Positions 14,277-21,804 of a DNA stretch of 42,390 nt are shown here, in pieces (position 1 is the first letter of the stretch; each line of letters starts with the position of its first letter). The position numbers and the translations under genes are program-made. Source of the DNA: Clostridia bacterium (lineage in GTDB: Bacteria; Bacillota; Clostridia; Clostridiales; Clostridiaceae); the NCBI GenBank assembly GCA_009930125.1, contig RZYZ01000001.1, positions 1 through 42,390 on the forward strand, in the 5' to 3' direction. Below the pieces are notes generated by a model. It searched no databases. It saw nothing but the letters and a program-made list of their open reading frames with translations, and was not told where the DNA came from.

Positions 14277-15182
14277 TCACTGCTTCTTTGGCACTGGTAT
14301 ATATTTCAGAGACTGATTCTGCACTTCCTGTATAATGCGGCCTGTCTCCAGAAGATATTCCACGTAGCACTGGAGCATTCTTTCCACCACCAGATACTTG
14401 AAGGTGGAATCAATCCGTATCCGCATGAAGAGAGCCACTTCCTGAAGGAGCTCCTCTTTTGTCATGGGTCCTGTTATGACGGAAAGAATCTCTTCCGCTC
14501 TGTTTCTGTAGAAATAGATGTTGTCCGTGATGAGGTCCTTCACATCCGGGTAGATGCCTTTATGCGCCAGAACATACTGGCTGGATTGAAGGCTGTACAG
14601 CTTCATCTTGCTTGCGATATCCTGGGTAAGGATATACGCATAGGGAAGTTTTGCGCTTTCCATGACCTCATAGCTGATGAGGGCATCCCCGATGTAGGTG
14701 ACATCGTCCGGTGTGGTGATGGTGATGTGCCCTGTGCTGTGGCCAGGGGTATGAAGTATCCGGAAGTCTCTGCCGCAGAACGTGATTTCGGTCTCATCGG
14801 ACTCAATCATCCGGTCTGTCTCTACCACCATATGTCCGAAGTGTTCCCGGGCATGATTCATGGCGTAATTGGCATAGAACTTCTTCAGAGACAGAACGGA
14901 ATCCACGATGCCTGCTTCTTCTCTGGTCATGGCTACAGGACACCCGTATTTTTCTCTGAAATAGGCTGCATTGCCCACGTGGTCGATATGAGCGTGAGAA
15001 CAGAGTATACCCGCCACGGTCAAGTGGTTCTCCTCGAAATAGGTGGTGAGTTTTTCTCTGTGGTTTCTCATGTATCCGGTATCCAGAAGGATGATGTTCT
15101 CTTCATCAATCTTGTAGTAAGGCAGATAAAGAAGGTCCAGGTCCAATGCGTAGGTATTTCCTTTGACATGTATGCTCTTCAT
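14277..15182 (-). CDS. Metallo-beta-lactamase-fold hydrolase
   Basis: The 301-residue product has the full metal-binding signature: SHAHIDHVGNA (HxHxDH), the HTPGHSTGH histidine, and the bridging aspartate in YIGDALIS. A C-terminal helical domain of about 90 residues follows, ending in YIPVPKKQ and resembling the winged helix of LACTB2-like or glyoxalase II-like members. Such proteins hydrolyse thioesters, phosphodiesters or lactones, and the substrate cannot be read here. Its start follows GAGGTGAATAGAAC. It sits upstream of purB. A TATAAT (minus strand, 15233-15238) lies suitably upstream but lacks a good -35 box. Confidence 0.8.
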   Translation of the reverse strand: MKSIHVKGNTYALDLDLLYLPYYKIDEENIILLDTGYMRNHREKLTTYFEENHLTVAGILCSHAHIDHVGNAAYFREKYGCPVAMTREEAGIVDSVLSLKKFYANYAMNHAREHFGHMVVETDRMIESDETEITFCGRDFRILHTPGHSTGHITITTPDDVTYIGDALISYEVMESAKLPYAYILTQDIASKMKLYSLQSSQYVLAHKGIYPDVKDLITDNIYFYRNRAEEILSVITGPMTKEELLQEVALFMRIRIDSTFKYLVVERMLQCYVEYLLETGRIIQEVQNQSLKYIPVPKKQ

Positions 15183-15304
15183 GTTCTATTCACCTCGATC
15201 TTCAGTAAAAATGCTGCACATGCAACAGTACAATTATACACCAAAACACATACATTAGAACAAAATTCGTCAAAAATGTTTGTGTTTTCGGTTTCATCCG
15301 GATG

Positions 15305-15339
15305 GAAAAAGAAAAACTAGGATTGAAACTCAATCCTAG
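15305..15339 (-). terminator. Terminator of ptsH
   Basis: CTAGGATTG and CAATCCTAG (15317-15339) form a perfect 9-bp stem followed by TTTTTCTTTTTCC on the minus strand. Confidence 0.9.
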
Positions 15340-15366
15340 CATGTTCTTCATCTACTTTCTTGAAAA

Positions 15367-15627
15367 TTACTCTTCAAGTGTTTCAATCAGCTTGGCAACT
15401 TCTTCACAGGCGACTTCTTCGTCTTCGCCGTTCGCGATTACTGTGATGGTTGCTCCCTTAGTAACTCCTAAGGATAAAACACCGATTAAACTCTTTACGT
15501 TTGCTTTCTTGCCGTTATACTCTACACTTACATCAGACTTGAAGGAAGATGCCTTCTTGACAAGTAATGTAGCAGGTCTAGCGTGCAGACCGGTTGGATT
15601 TTTTACTGCAACGTCTTTTGAAATCAT
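15367..15627 (-). CDS. ptsH: Phosphocarrier protein HPr
   Basis: The 86-residue protein carries both regulatory sites. His15 lies in PTGLHARPA, which accepts phosphate from enzyme I. Ser46 lies in VKSLIGVLSLG, the site of HPr kinase in Gram-positive bacteria. Length and fold order are standard. The ATG follows GAGGTGATTTA, and the gene has its own promoter just downstream of the IIA gene and a strong terminator, so it can be made alone. No ptsI, hprK or EIIBC gene is in the window. Confidence 0.95.
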   Translation of the reverse strand: MISKDVAVKNPTGLHARPATLLVKKASSFKSDVSVEYNGKKANVKSLIGVLSLGVTKGATITVIANGEDEEVACEEVAKLIETLEE

Positions 15628-15667
15628 TAAATCACCTCATATTCATATACTTTTAATAAACAACTTA

Positions 15668-15695
15668 ATTATATCATGTTTTATTGCTAAAACAA
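15668..15695 (-). promoter_or_regulatory. Promoter of ptsH
   Basis: On the minus strand TTGTTT (15690-15695) and TATAAT (15668-15673) are 16 bases apart. TGA immediately precedes the -10 box, making an extended -10. It lies between the IIA stop and ptsH. Confidence 0.6.
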
Positions 15696-15702
15696 CTAAA
15701 TC

Positions 15703-16158
15703 CTAAAGAGAGATTTCTGCGAATTTTACAAATGCGCCTGACGCCTCATAATTGATGGACAGATCCTTTACCTTTTCCGGCGTGGTGATGATGATCGGTG
15801 TGGTGATTTTCGCATCCAGTTCCACGTAATCACGGTCCATGTATAAAAGCTTATCCCCCACTGTCACCTCATCGCCCACTTTGACATACGTGGCAAACCC
15901 TCTTCCCTGAAGCTTCGCTGTGTCGAGTCCCGCGTGAATGAGGATGGTCAGTTTTTCCTTGGTGCTGATGGCCACGGCATTGAGATTGTCGGAAACAAGA
16001 ACCACTTCGCCAGATACAGGAGCAAAGAAGATATCTCCATCTGGAATGATGCATACGCCCATACCACCCAGAAGATCATCTTTGAGATAATGGTTCGCCT
16101 CCTCCAGGGGGATGATTTCTCCAGCCACCGGCATGTAGAGTTCACATTTCATTTTCAT
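15703..16158 (-). CDS. crr: Glucose-type PTS IIA protein with a His-to-Asn change
   Basis: The 151-residue protein is a free-standing IIA of the glucose family (Crr/IIAGlc), with FAPVSGEVV, the phosphorylation site LIHAGLDT (His75 in this protein, equal to E. coli His90), and the GRGF loop. E. coli IIAGlc has a second active-site histidine exactly 15 residues earlier (His75, in NHAFSI). Here that position is Asn60, in LNAVAIS, encoded by AAT. The protein should still accept phosphate, but transfer to a IIB domain may be altered. It starts 11 bases downstream of the aspartate aminotransferase gene with an AGGAGGGTAGAAA site, and is probably cotranscribed with it. Without an EIIBC nearby, a regulatory role or shared use by other permeases is likely. 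The symbol is by family only. Confidence 0.85.
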   Translation of the reverse strand: MKMKCELYMPVAGEIIPLEEANHYLKDDLLGGMGVCIIPDGDIFFAPVSGEVVLVSDNLNAVAISTKEKLTILIHAGLDTAKLQGRGFATYVKVGDEVTVGDKLLYMDRDYVELDAKITTPIIITTPEKVKDLSINYEASGAFVKFAEISL

Positions 16159-16169
16159 TTTCTACCCTC

Positions 16170-17363
16170 CTATGAAAGTTGAGACAGAAATTCTTCGATG
16201 CGGTCAAATCCCTTTCCGATAGATTCCTTGCTGATGGCATAGGATAGTCTCACAAACCCTTCCAGTCCGAATCCTGAACCAGGAACCAGCGCCACCATAT
16301 GGTCGCTGAGAAGACTGTCTGCAAAGTCCAGAGAGTTTTCCATGACTTTTCCCTTATAGGTTTTTCCCAGGTAGTTTCTGATGTCCACCATCAGATAGAA
16401 AGCACCCTTCGGATAGATGTATTTCAGTCCATCCAGCTTTTCGGCACGCTCAATCATGTAGTCTCTTCTGCTTTTGAACGCCTTGTTCATCTCTGGAATG
16501 AAGCTCTGATCGCCGATCAGCGCTTCTACAGCCGCATACTGCACAAAGGAGGTGGAGTTGGACGTTGTATGGCTCTGGATATTGGACATGATCTTTACGA
16601 GATCCTTGGGTCCTGCAGCATATCCGAGTCTCCAGCCCGTCATGGCATAGGCTTTGGACAGCGCATTGATCACCAGTGTTCTGTTATAGGTCTTCTCACT
16701 GAGCGCGGCGATGGAATAGTGCTTCTCCTCACCGTAGATCAGCGGCTCGTAGATTTCGTCGGAGATGATGAAGATGTCATGCTCTTCGCAGAAATCCGCA
16801 ATGGACTGCAGTTCTTCCCTGGAATAGATGGTGCCTGTAGGATTGTTCGGACTGTTCAGGATGATCACCTTCGTCTTGGACGTCAGGGAAGCCTGAAGAT
16901 TTTCCGGTGTGTATTTGTAGTCGTCTTCTTCCCTTGTGTCTACAATAACGGGAACGCCGTCTGCCAGATGGACCAGATCAGGATAGCTTACCCAGTAAGG
17001 CTTTGCGATGAGCACCTCATCTCCGGGATTAAGGAGTGCGCTGAGTCCGTTGGCCAGACACTGCTTGCCTCCAGTGGAGATGATCACCTGCTCTCTTGTG
17101 TAGTGAAGTCCATTGTCCCTGCTGAATTTAGCAATGACGGCATCCTTCAGCTCCACAAGGCCTGACGCTGGAAGATATTTGGTTTTTCCTTCATCCAGAG
17201 CTCTTTTGCAGGCTTCTATAATGTTAGGTGGCGTGTTGAAATCCGGTTCACCGGCTCCGAATCCGATGATGTCCTTCCCTTCGGCCTTCATCTGCTTCGC
17301 CTTGGCTGTGATGGCCAGTGTGATGGATGGTGCAAGTTTCGCTGCTTTTTCTGAAAAGTTCAT
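16170..17363 (-). CDS. Pyridoxal-phosphate aspartate aminotransferase (class I)
   Basis: The 397-residue enzyme carries the fold-type I signature of AspB-type aminotransferases. Visible are GAGEPDFNTP, the substrate loop YLPASG, SPNNPTG, the aspartate and tyrosine of IISDEIYE, and the PLP lysine Lys237 in NALSKAYAMTGWRLGYA. It would exchange amino groups between aspartate (and possibly other amino acids) and 2-oxoglutarate. A GGGGGAAAAC site precedes the ATG. It is the middle gene of a PHP - aminotransferase - IIA operon, with gaps of 23 and 11 bases. In a peptide fermenter it could supply keto acids for the IorAB pathway encoded further right; that link is inferred. Confidence 0.9.
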   Translation of the reverse strand: MNFSEKAAKLAPSITLAITAKAKQMKAEGKDIIGFGAGEPDFNTPPNIIEACKRALDEGKTKYLPASGLVELKDAVIAKFSRDNGLHYTREQVIISTGGKQCLANGLSALLNPGDEVLIAKPYWVSYPDLVHLADGVPVIVDTREEDDYKYTPENLQASLTSKTKVIILNSPNNPTGTIYSREELQSIADFCEEHDIFIISDEIYEPLIYGEEKHYSIAALSEKTYNRTLVINALSKAYAMTGWRLGYAAGPKDLVKIMSNIQSHTTSNSTSFVQYAAVEALIGDQSFIPEMNKAFKSRRDYMIERAEKLDGLKYIYPKGAFYLMVDIRNYLGKTYKGKVMENSLDFADSLLSDHMVALVPGSGFGLEGFVRLSYAISKESIGKGFDRIEEFLSQLS

Positions 17364-17386
17364 GTTTTCCCCCTTGAATTGTGCTT

Positions 17387-18226
17387 TTATTTTGATTTTC
17401 TGAGATTGCGGTTGTATCTGATGAGTTTCATCATCAGATGGTCGTTGAGCCCATAGCGCCCAAGCTTGTCGTTGAATGAATTCTTTTTTAGGTCCAATTG
17501 ACCATGGAAATCACTTCCACCTGAAATTACCATTCTGCGCTTTTTCGCCAGCGCATAGAACCTGTTGGCCAGCTCCTTCTTGTGGGAAGGATGATAGACT
17601 TCCAGTCCCAGCAGCCCATGCACCTTCAGCTCTGTCAGCAGTGCTTCAAAATGAAGGTTATAGAGCTTCTCGCCGGGATGGGCGAGGACCGTTATTCCGC
17701 CTGCATCTCGCAGCGCTCTCAGCGCCTCGCGTGTATCGATCTTATACCTTTTCTCGTAGGCAATCTTATCCACGTCGAGATAGATATTGAACGCTTCCTT
17801 GATGTTCTTCACGTAACCATGTTCGATGAGAAGCTTCGCGATATGCGCTCTTCCGTAGGAATCCTTCGGCGGAGCCTCATCGGGCAGATGAATATCCATT
17901 TCTTCAAGATTCTTCAGGATCTTATGATATCTTTCGACCCGGTCGGTTTTAAAGCGTTCCAGAAGGTCCAGAAGTGGCTTGTCGAAAGGATCATGGAAAT
18001 AGGACAGTATGTGCAGTTCCAGACCCTTGTAGTAAGTGGAGACTTCCACTCCGCTGATCACCGTAAGATCCTTGTATTCCGTCTGAAGGTTCTCATAAGC
18101 GCCCATGGTGTCATGGTCGGTTATGCTGATGTAACGGATCCCTTTCTCCCTCGCCATTTCAATAATTTCATCAGGTGTAAATGCGCCATCTGAGTAAGTC
18201 GTATGGATGTGCAGATCACTCAGCAT
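17387..18226 (-). CDS. PHP-domain phosphoesterase (TrpH/nucleoside bisphosphatase-like)
   Basis: The 279-residue protein has the PHP metal motifs: DLHIHTTYSDG, ITDHDTMGAY, a glutamate in SGVEVSTYY, ITVLAHPGEKL, and the C-terminal SGGSDFHG. A helical insert lies between about residues 85 and 170. This layout matches the TrpH/YciV group, which removes phosphate from 3',5'-nucleoside bisphosphates or degrades short RNA from the 5' end. It is the first gene of the operon with the aminotransferase and IIA genes, starting after AGAGGTGATGTAA. A paralogue lies at 19500-20417, on the other side of eutS-eutP. Confidence 0.85.
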   Translation of the reverse strand: MLSDLHIHTTYSDGAFTPDEIIEMAREKGIRYISITDHDTMGAYENLQTEYKDLTVISGVEVSTYYKGLELHILSYFHDPFDKPLLDLLERFKTDRVERYHKILKNLEEMDIHLPDEAPPKDSYGRAHIAKLLIEHGYVKNIKEAFNIYLDVDKIAYEKRYKIDTREALRALRDAGGITVLAHPGEKLYNLHFEALLTELKVHGLLGLEVYHPSHKKELANRFYALAKKRRMVISGGSDFHGQLDLKKNSFNDKLGRYGLNDHLMMKLIRYNRNLRKSK

Positions 18227-18490
18227 TTACATCACCTCTTTCTATATATTAAATTTAACATATTCTGGATGAAATGTAATCTCATTCTCCGAAATTAAGC
18301 GGGATTCACATCCTGACAGAGAAAGTCTGTTTTCGCTGAAATACTGCTATCGATTTCATGCCGAAGGTCGGAAAATGTGAAAAAGAAGTCTACTGCTTTG
18401 CGTTTCCACATAGTATCTTTAGGCGGAAACGGACAAAAGAGTAAATTTGTAGAGTTATACTGCAAAATAGTGTCAGGTTCTCCTTTGATG
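18227..18490. other. Divergent intergenic region between PHP and eutS
   Basis: This gap of about 300 bases (to 18529) separates diverging genes. It holds several short inverted repeats, such as CCGA-AGG-TCGG near 18360 and CGTTTCC facing GGAAACG at about 18400-18430. No open frame, cobalamin riboswitch or ANTAR-type double hairpin, as known for eut operons, is recognisable. Confidence 0.35.
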
Positions 18491-18497
18491 GATATTT

Positions 18498-18503
18498 TAT
18501 AAT
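18498..18503 (+). promoter_or_regulatory. Likely -10 box of the eutS-eutP operon
   Basis: TATAAT lies 27 bases upstream of the eutS start. No good -35 box stands at 16-18 bases (18475-18480 reads AGGTTC), so the promoter may need an activator. Confidence 0.4.
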
Positions 18504-18529
18504 GAAGATAGAATCAAAGGAGTGAGTTC

Positions 18530-18892
18530 ATGGAAGCGAAAGATCAGAAAATGAGAATCATACAGGAGTCGGTGCCTGGAAAGCAGATCACCCTGGCCCA
18601 TCTCATCGCCAATCCGGATAGAATCATTTATAAGAAGCTCGGACTGAATCCTCATGTGGACTATCATAAATCATCCATCGGCATCATCACCATGACGCCC
18701 AGCGAAACAGCCATCATTGCGGGGGATCTGGCCGTGAAGACCGCAAACATCGATCTGGGTTTTGTGGACCGGTTCAGCGGAACACTGATCATAACGGGAA
18801 AGATTTCAGAGCTGGAGTCCGCCATGAGAGCCATAACGAACTATGTCAGAGACGCTTTGGGGTTCAGTATCTGTGATGTGACGAGGACCTAG
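18530..18892 (+). CDS. eutS: EutS-type bacterial microcompartment shell protein
   Basis: The 120-residue product is a single BMC domain of the circularly permuted EutS/PduU type. The N-terminal strand and loop read RIIQESVPGKQITLAHLI, very close to EutS. The core has IGIITMTPSETAIIAGDLAVK, then GFVDRFSGTLIITGKISELE, and the end is SICDVTRT. Such proteins form hexagonal shell tiles, often bent in EutS. A short insertion (GLNPHVDYHKSS) precedes the core. The start follows AAAGGAGTGAGTTC. It forms a two-gene operon with eutP, two bases downstream, flanked on both sides by minus-strand PHP genes. No other shell protein, ethanolamine lyase or aldehyde dehydrogenase is in the window. Confidence 0.92.
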   Translation: MEAKDQKMRIIQESVPGKQITLAHLIANPDRIIYKKLGLNPHVDYHKSSIGIITMTPSETAIIAGDLAVKTANIDLGFVDRFSGTLIITGKISELESAMRAITNYVRDALGFSICDVTRT

Positions 18893-18894
18893 CT

Positions 18895-19338
18895 ATGAAG
18901 AAAATGCTACTGGTCGGTCGGAGTGAATCCGGAAAAACCACGTTGACCCAGGCATTGAAAGGAAAGAAGGTCTCTTATCACAAAACACAGTACATCAATT
19001 ACCATGATGTGATCATTGATACACCGGGTGAGTATGCGGAGAACAGAAATCTCTCCCAGGCCCTTGCGCTCTATTCCTATGAGGCGGATGTGGTCGGACT
19101 GCTCATCAGTGCCACGGAACCCTATTCTCTCTTTCCACCCAACGTCGCCCCTTGTGTGAACCGAGAAGTCATCGGCATCGTCACCAAGATCGATCAGGAT
19201 GACGCGGACCCGATCCAGGCGGAAATCTGGCTGAGGCTGACCGGATGTCAGAAGGTGTTCCATGTAAGTGCCGTCACAGGTGATGGAATCAGCGATCTTC
19301 TTGCCTACCTTCTGGAATCTCCTGTGACGTCCCTTTAA
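18895..19338 (+). CDS. eutP: EutP/PduV-family small GTPase-like protein
   Basis: The 147-residue product carries all G motifs of a P-loop GTPase: GRSESGKTT (G1), DTPGEYAENR (G3), TKID (G4) and SAVTG (G5). The sequence tracks EutP/PduV: after G3 come ALALYSYEADVVGLLISAT and PYSLFPPNVAPC. Family members accompany ethanolamine or propanediol microcompartments; EutP has been described as an acetate kinase and PduV as associating with the shell and cell filaments. It begins two bases after eutS with a GAGGACC site and ends before a plus-strand terminator, so eutS-eutP is a closed two-gene unit. Confidence 0.9.
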   Translation: MKKMLLVGRSESGKTTLTQALKGKKVSYHKTQYINYHDVIIDTPGEYAENRNLSQALALYSYEADVVGLLISATEPYSLFPPNVAPCVNREVIGIVTKIDQDDADPIQAEIWLRLTGCQKVFHVSAVTGDGISDLLAYLLESPVTSL

Positions 19339-19364
19339 ACGTAAAGAAGGAACCTATAATCCAT

Positions 19365-19402
19365 GACCTGGAGCAATTCATCACGAATGTTCCAGGTCTT
19401 TT
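19365..19402 (+). terminator. Terminator of eutS-eutP
   Basis: GACCTGGA (19365-19372) pairs with TCCAGGTC (19391-19398), followed by TTTTC. Confidence 0.75.
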
Positions 19403-19454
19403 CTGATGTCTGTATATCTGCGTACTGCAGGCTGAGCATGGAAGCAGTTGGAAT

Positions 19455-19485
19455 GAAAAAGAACAGGCCCCGAAGGACCTGTTCT
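19455..19485 (-). terminator. Terminator of the MFS-PHP operon
   Basis: On the minus strand AGAACAGGTCC, loop TTCG, GGGCCTGTTCT and a short T-run form a strong terminator (stem 19460-19485). Confidence 0.85.
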
Positions 19486-19499
19486 CAAGATACGGTTAC

Positions 19500-20417
19500 C
19501 TATTCCAGATGGCTAAGGAGTCCTCTTAGGATTTCCTCATCCTGTTTTCTGCTTCCGTGCTTGCCCAGTGAGATGGCGGGCTTCGTCCTGCCGTGGAAGT
19601 CGCTGCCGGCTGTGAAAAACAGTCCTCTTCTTTGGCATTCGCTCAGGTAATGAGCCCTGGTCTTCTCATCGTGGTAGCTGCTGTAGACCTCGATCCCCAG
19701 AACCCCTTCTGAAAGGATTCCGTCAAGAAGTGCGGTGTCCAGTCCGATGTTCTGACCCGGATGCGCAAGAACCGGTACGCCACCCGTATCCATGATCAGC
19801 TCGACAGCTTCCGAAAGACTCATGTACTGGATGGGCACATAGGCCGGTCTGCCCTTGGCACAGAGATCCCAGTAGAAATTCACGAAAGGATTGTCGCTTC
19901 TGTCTCCCCCTTCGTAGTAGGGAAGCATCAGCGGATGGTTTCTGTTCTCCGGCATCTCCATGGCCACTTCGGCAAGAATCTCGCCTGTGACGATTCCTCC
20001 TCTGGAGATCTCCCGGATGCGTTCTCTGCTGAAGACGATGCCCAGTTTTTCAAGTAAAGCCAGGCGTTCCTCTGAAGAAGACTTCTCCTGTCTTTCCAGA
20101 TCCTCTTCATAGGCTTCATAGCGTCCATCTTCATGGATGCCATAGCCAAGCACATGAAGGTTCACGTTCTCATAGGTGCAGTCCAGTTCGATGGCGGGCA
20201 TCACATGGATACCGTATCTCTTTGCGGTCTTCATGGTTTCGGGAATCCCTCTGATGCTGTTGTGGTCGGAAAGAGCCACCACCTTAAGACCTTTACGATG
20301 GCACATCTCCATCAGTTCTTTTGGACTGTACTCTCCATCCGCACTGTAGTTCGAATGCATATGCAGATCGATGCTGCTCATAGACTTCACCGTTTGTGAA
20401 GGAGATTCTTCCCTCAC
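19500..20417 (-). CDS. Second PHP-domain phosphoesterase
   Basis: The 305-residue product repeats the PHP motifs: DLHMHSNYSADGEYS, LSDHNSIRG, AIELDCTYENV, VPVLAHPGQNI and TAGSDFHGRTKPA. It differs from the 17387 protein by a longer insert at about residues 95-195, containing NPFVNFYWDLCAKG. A nucleoside-bisphosphate or RNA phosphoesterase role is inferred from the family. The GTG start at 20417 has a strong AGGAGGAAAGG site, and is 12 bases after the MFS stop. A weaker internal ATG (MSSIDLHMH) is also possible. It is the second gene of a transporter - PHP operon, so its substrate may be related to what that transporter carries. Confidence 0.85.
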   Translation of the reverse strand: MREESPSQTVKSMSSIDLHMHSNYSADGEYSPKELMEMCHRKGLKVVALSDHNSIRGIPETMKTAKRYGIHVMPAIELDCTYENVNLHVLGYGIHEDGRYEAYEEDLERQEKSSSEERLALLEKLGIVFSRERIREISRGGIVTGEILAEVAMEMPENRNHPLMLPYYEGGDRSDNPFVNFYWDLCAKGRPAYVPIQYMSLSEAVELIMDTGGVPVLAHPGQNIGLDTALLDGILSEGVLGIEVYSSYHDEKTRAHYLSECQRRGLFFTAGSDFHGRTKPAISLGKHGSRKQDEEILRGLLSHLE

Positions 20418-20429
20418 CCTTTCCTCCTG

Positions 20430-21635
20430 TCAGGAGACGATTTTCTTATGCTGGTCTCGGATTATGGTCCGCTTCTTCATCATGGCATTGATCTTTTCCG
20501 TAGAGAAAAGAAGCAGTGCCAGCAGCGTGAAGAGATAGGGCGTGAATAGCGCCAGATAGCCTCTCCCTGCAAGAAAGCCGAAGAGTGCAGGCATGAAGGT
20601 GCTGCCCATGTAGGCGAAAGCCATCTGGATACCGATGATGCTCTGGGCATGGGCCTTTCCGAAGCGCGCGGGGGTCTCGTGAATCATGCCCGGGAAGATC
20701 GGCGCGCATCCCAGGCCTACAAGAAGAAAACCCGGGAAGAGAAGAAATGAGACGCCGGAGAGGATCAGAAGAATCCCCAGAAGAATCGACAGGATGCCTC
20801 CTCTGATGATGGTGCGGAAGGGAAGTTTCATGGTGATGAACCCGGTGAGAAATCTTCCCAGGGTGATGCCGCCGAAATAGAGTGAGGTATACCTGGCTGC
20901 TGTTTCAGCGCCGTATCCGATGAAATTCACAAGATAGCTGGAACCCCATAGTCCCATGGTCATTTCCACGCCGCAGTAGGCGAAGAAGCTCAAGATGGCA
21001 TACCGGACGCCCGGGATTCTGTAGAGGCTGCCCTCTTCCCTTCTTTCATGAGAATCCTCTTCCGCCTGATCCGAGACGCTTTTCCCTTCGAAGCGCTTCC
21101 ATAAGGGCAGTGTCAGGAAAAGCAGGAGAACGATGCCGATCTGGATGAAGGATATGACCCGATATCCTGCTCTCCATCCACTGCTTGTCAGAAGAAAAAA
21201 GGACAGGATCATGGGCCCTGTGGTGGCGCCTACACCCCAGAAGCTGTGCAGCCAGCTCATGTGTTTTGCCTCATAGTTGAGGGACACATAACCGTTCAGG
21301 GCTGCATCCACAGAACCTGCCCCCAGGCCCAGAGGAAGAGTCAGAAAAGCAAGCCAGTAAAAGTCCGGTGCCAGAGAGAAGCCCAGAAGGGCCAGAGCGG
21401 TCATAAGTACGCTTATAAGGGTCACTTTCCCTGTACCGAAACGCCTTGTTACACGTCCGCTGAGGAAACTGGAGAGGATGGTCCCGCCTGTGGTCAGAAC
21501 GGACAGGATGCCCGCGTTTTCAATAGGAATGCCCAGGGACTGATGCATGACTGGCCAGGATGCGCCTAAGGCGGAATCTGGAAGTCCCAGACCGATGAAT
21601 GCCACGTAGATGACTATAAGGAAAAATGTTGCCAT
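20430..21635 (-). CDS. Major facilitator superfamily transporter
   Basis: The 401-residue membrane protein has twelve predicted helices in two halves. The first helix segment reads YVAFIGLGLPDSALGASWP, and the loop 2-3 MFS motif is GRVTRRFGTGK. A charged central loop (SVSDQAEEDSHERREEG) separates the halves. FIGLGLPD starts are common in sugar/fucose-permease-like or uncharacterised MFS proteins of Firmicutes, so the substrate is open. I prefer the ATG ending at 21635; a GTG at 21665 lies inside a palindrome and has no ribosome site, and the ATG site is also weak. It is transcribed with the following PHP gene from a good promoter. Confidence 0.85.
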   Translation of the reverse strand: MATFFLIVIYVAFIGLGLPDSALGASWPVMHQSLGIPIENAGILSVLTTGGTILSSFLSGRVTRRFGTGKVTLISVLMTALALLGFSLAPDFYWLAFLTLPLGLGAGSVDAALNGYVSLNYEAKHMSWLHSFWGVGATTGPMILSFFLLTSSGWRAGYRVISFIQIGIVLLLFLTLPLWKRFEGKSVSDQAEEDSHERREEGSLYRIPGVRYAILSFFAYCGVEMTMGLWGSSYLVNFIGYGAETAARYTSLYFGGITLGRFLTGFITMKLPFRTIIRGGILSILLGILLILSGVSFLLFPGFLLVGLGCAPIFPGMIHETPARFGKAHAQSIIGIQMAFAYMGSTFMPALFGFLAGRGYLALFTPYLFTLLALLLFSTEKINAMMKKRTIIRDQHKKIVS

Positions 21636-21660
21636 GTTCTTTCTCGCTTTCTTGTACTGA

Positions 21661-21675
21661 TGCACCTATGGTGCA
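21661..21675. repeat. Palindrome between promoter and start of the MFS gene
   Basis: TGCACC and GGTGCA form a perfect 6-3-6 inverted repeat right behind the predicted transcription start. It can serve as operator DNA or as a small 5' mRNA hairpin. Confidence 0.5.
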
Positions 21676-21687
21676 AAGATTAGTTCA

Positions 21688-21716
21688 ATTATAGAGGGTC
21701 TCTTCTGAAGGGTCAA
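21688..21716 (-). promoter_or_regulatory. Promoter of the MFS-PHP operon
   Basis: On the minus strand TTGACC (21711-21716) and TATAAT (21688-21693) are 17 bases apart. Confidence 0.75.
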
Positions 21717-21728
21717 GAAGAGCGCAAG

Positions 21729-21760
21729 GAAAAAGAGCAGGTCCTAAGATCTGCTCTTTT
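21729..21760 (-). terminator. Terminator of rny
   Basis: AAAGAGCAGATC and GACCTGCTCTTT pair on the minus strand (21732-21759, one wobble), followed by TTCC. Confidence 0.85.
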
Positions 21761-21804
21761 CTAACTTTCAAATTCAATTTCCGAATCCTTTTACAGGTTC
21801 CGGA

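Noticed and set aside
18227..18529. AdoCbl riboswitch or EutV/ANTAR antitermination hairpins ahead of eutS
   Set aside because: No cobalamin-box sequence and no paired hairpins with the ANTAR loop motif are visible, and the likely transcript start leaves only about 20 bases of leader.
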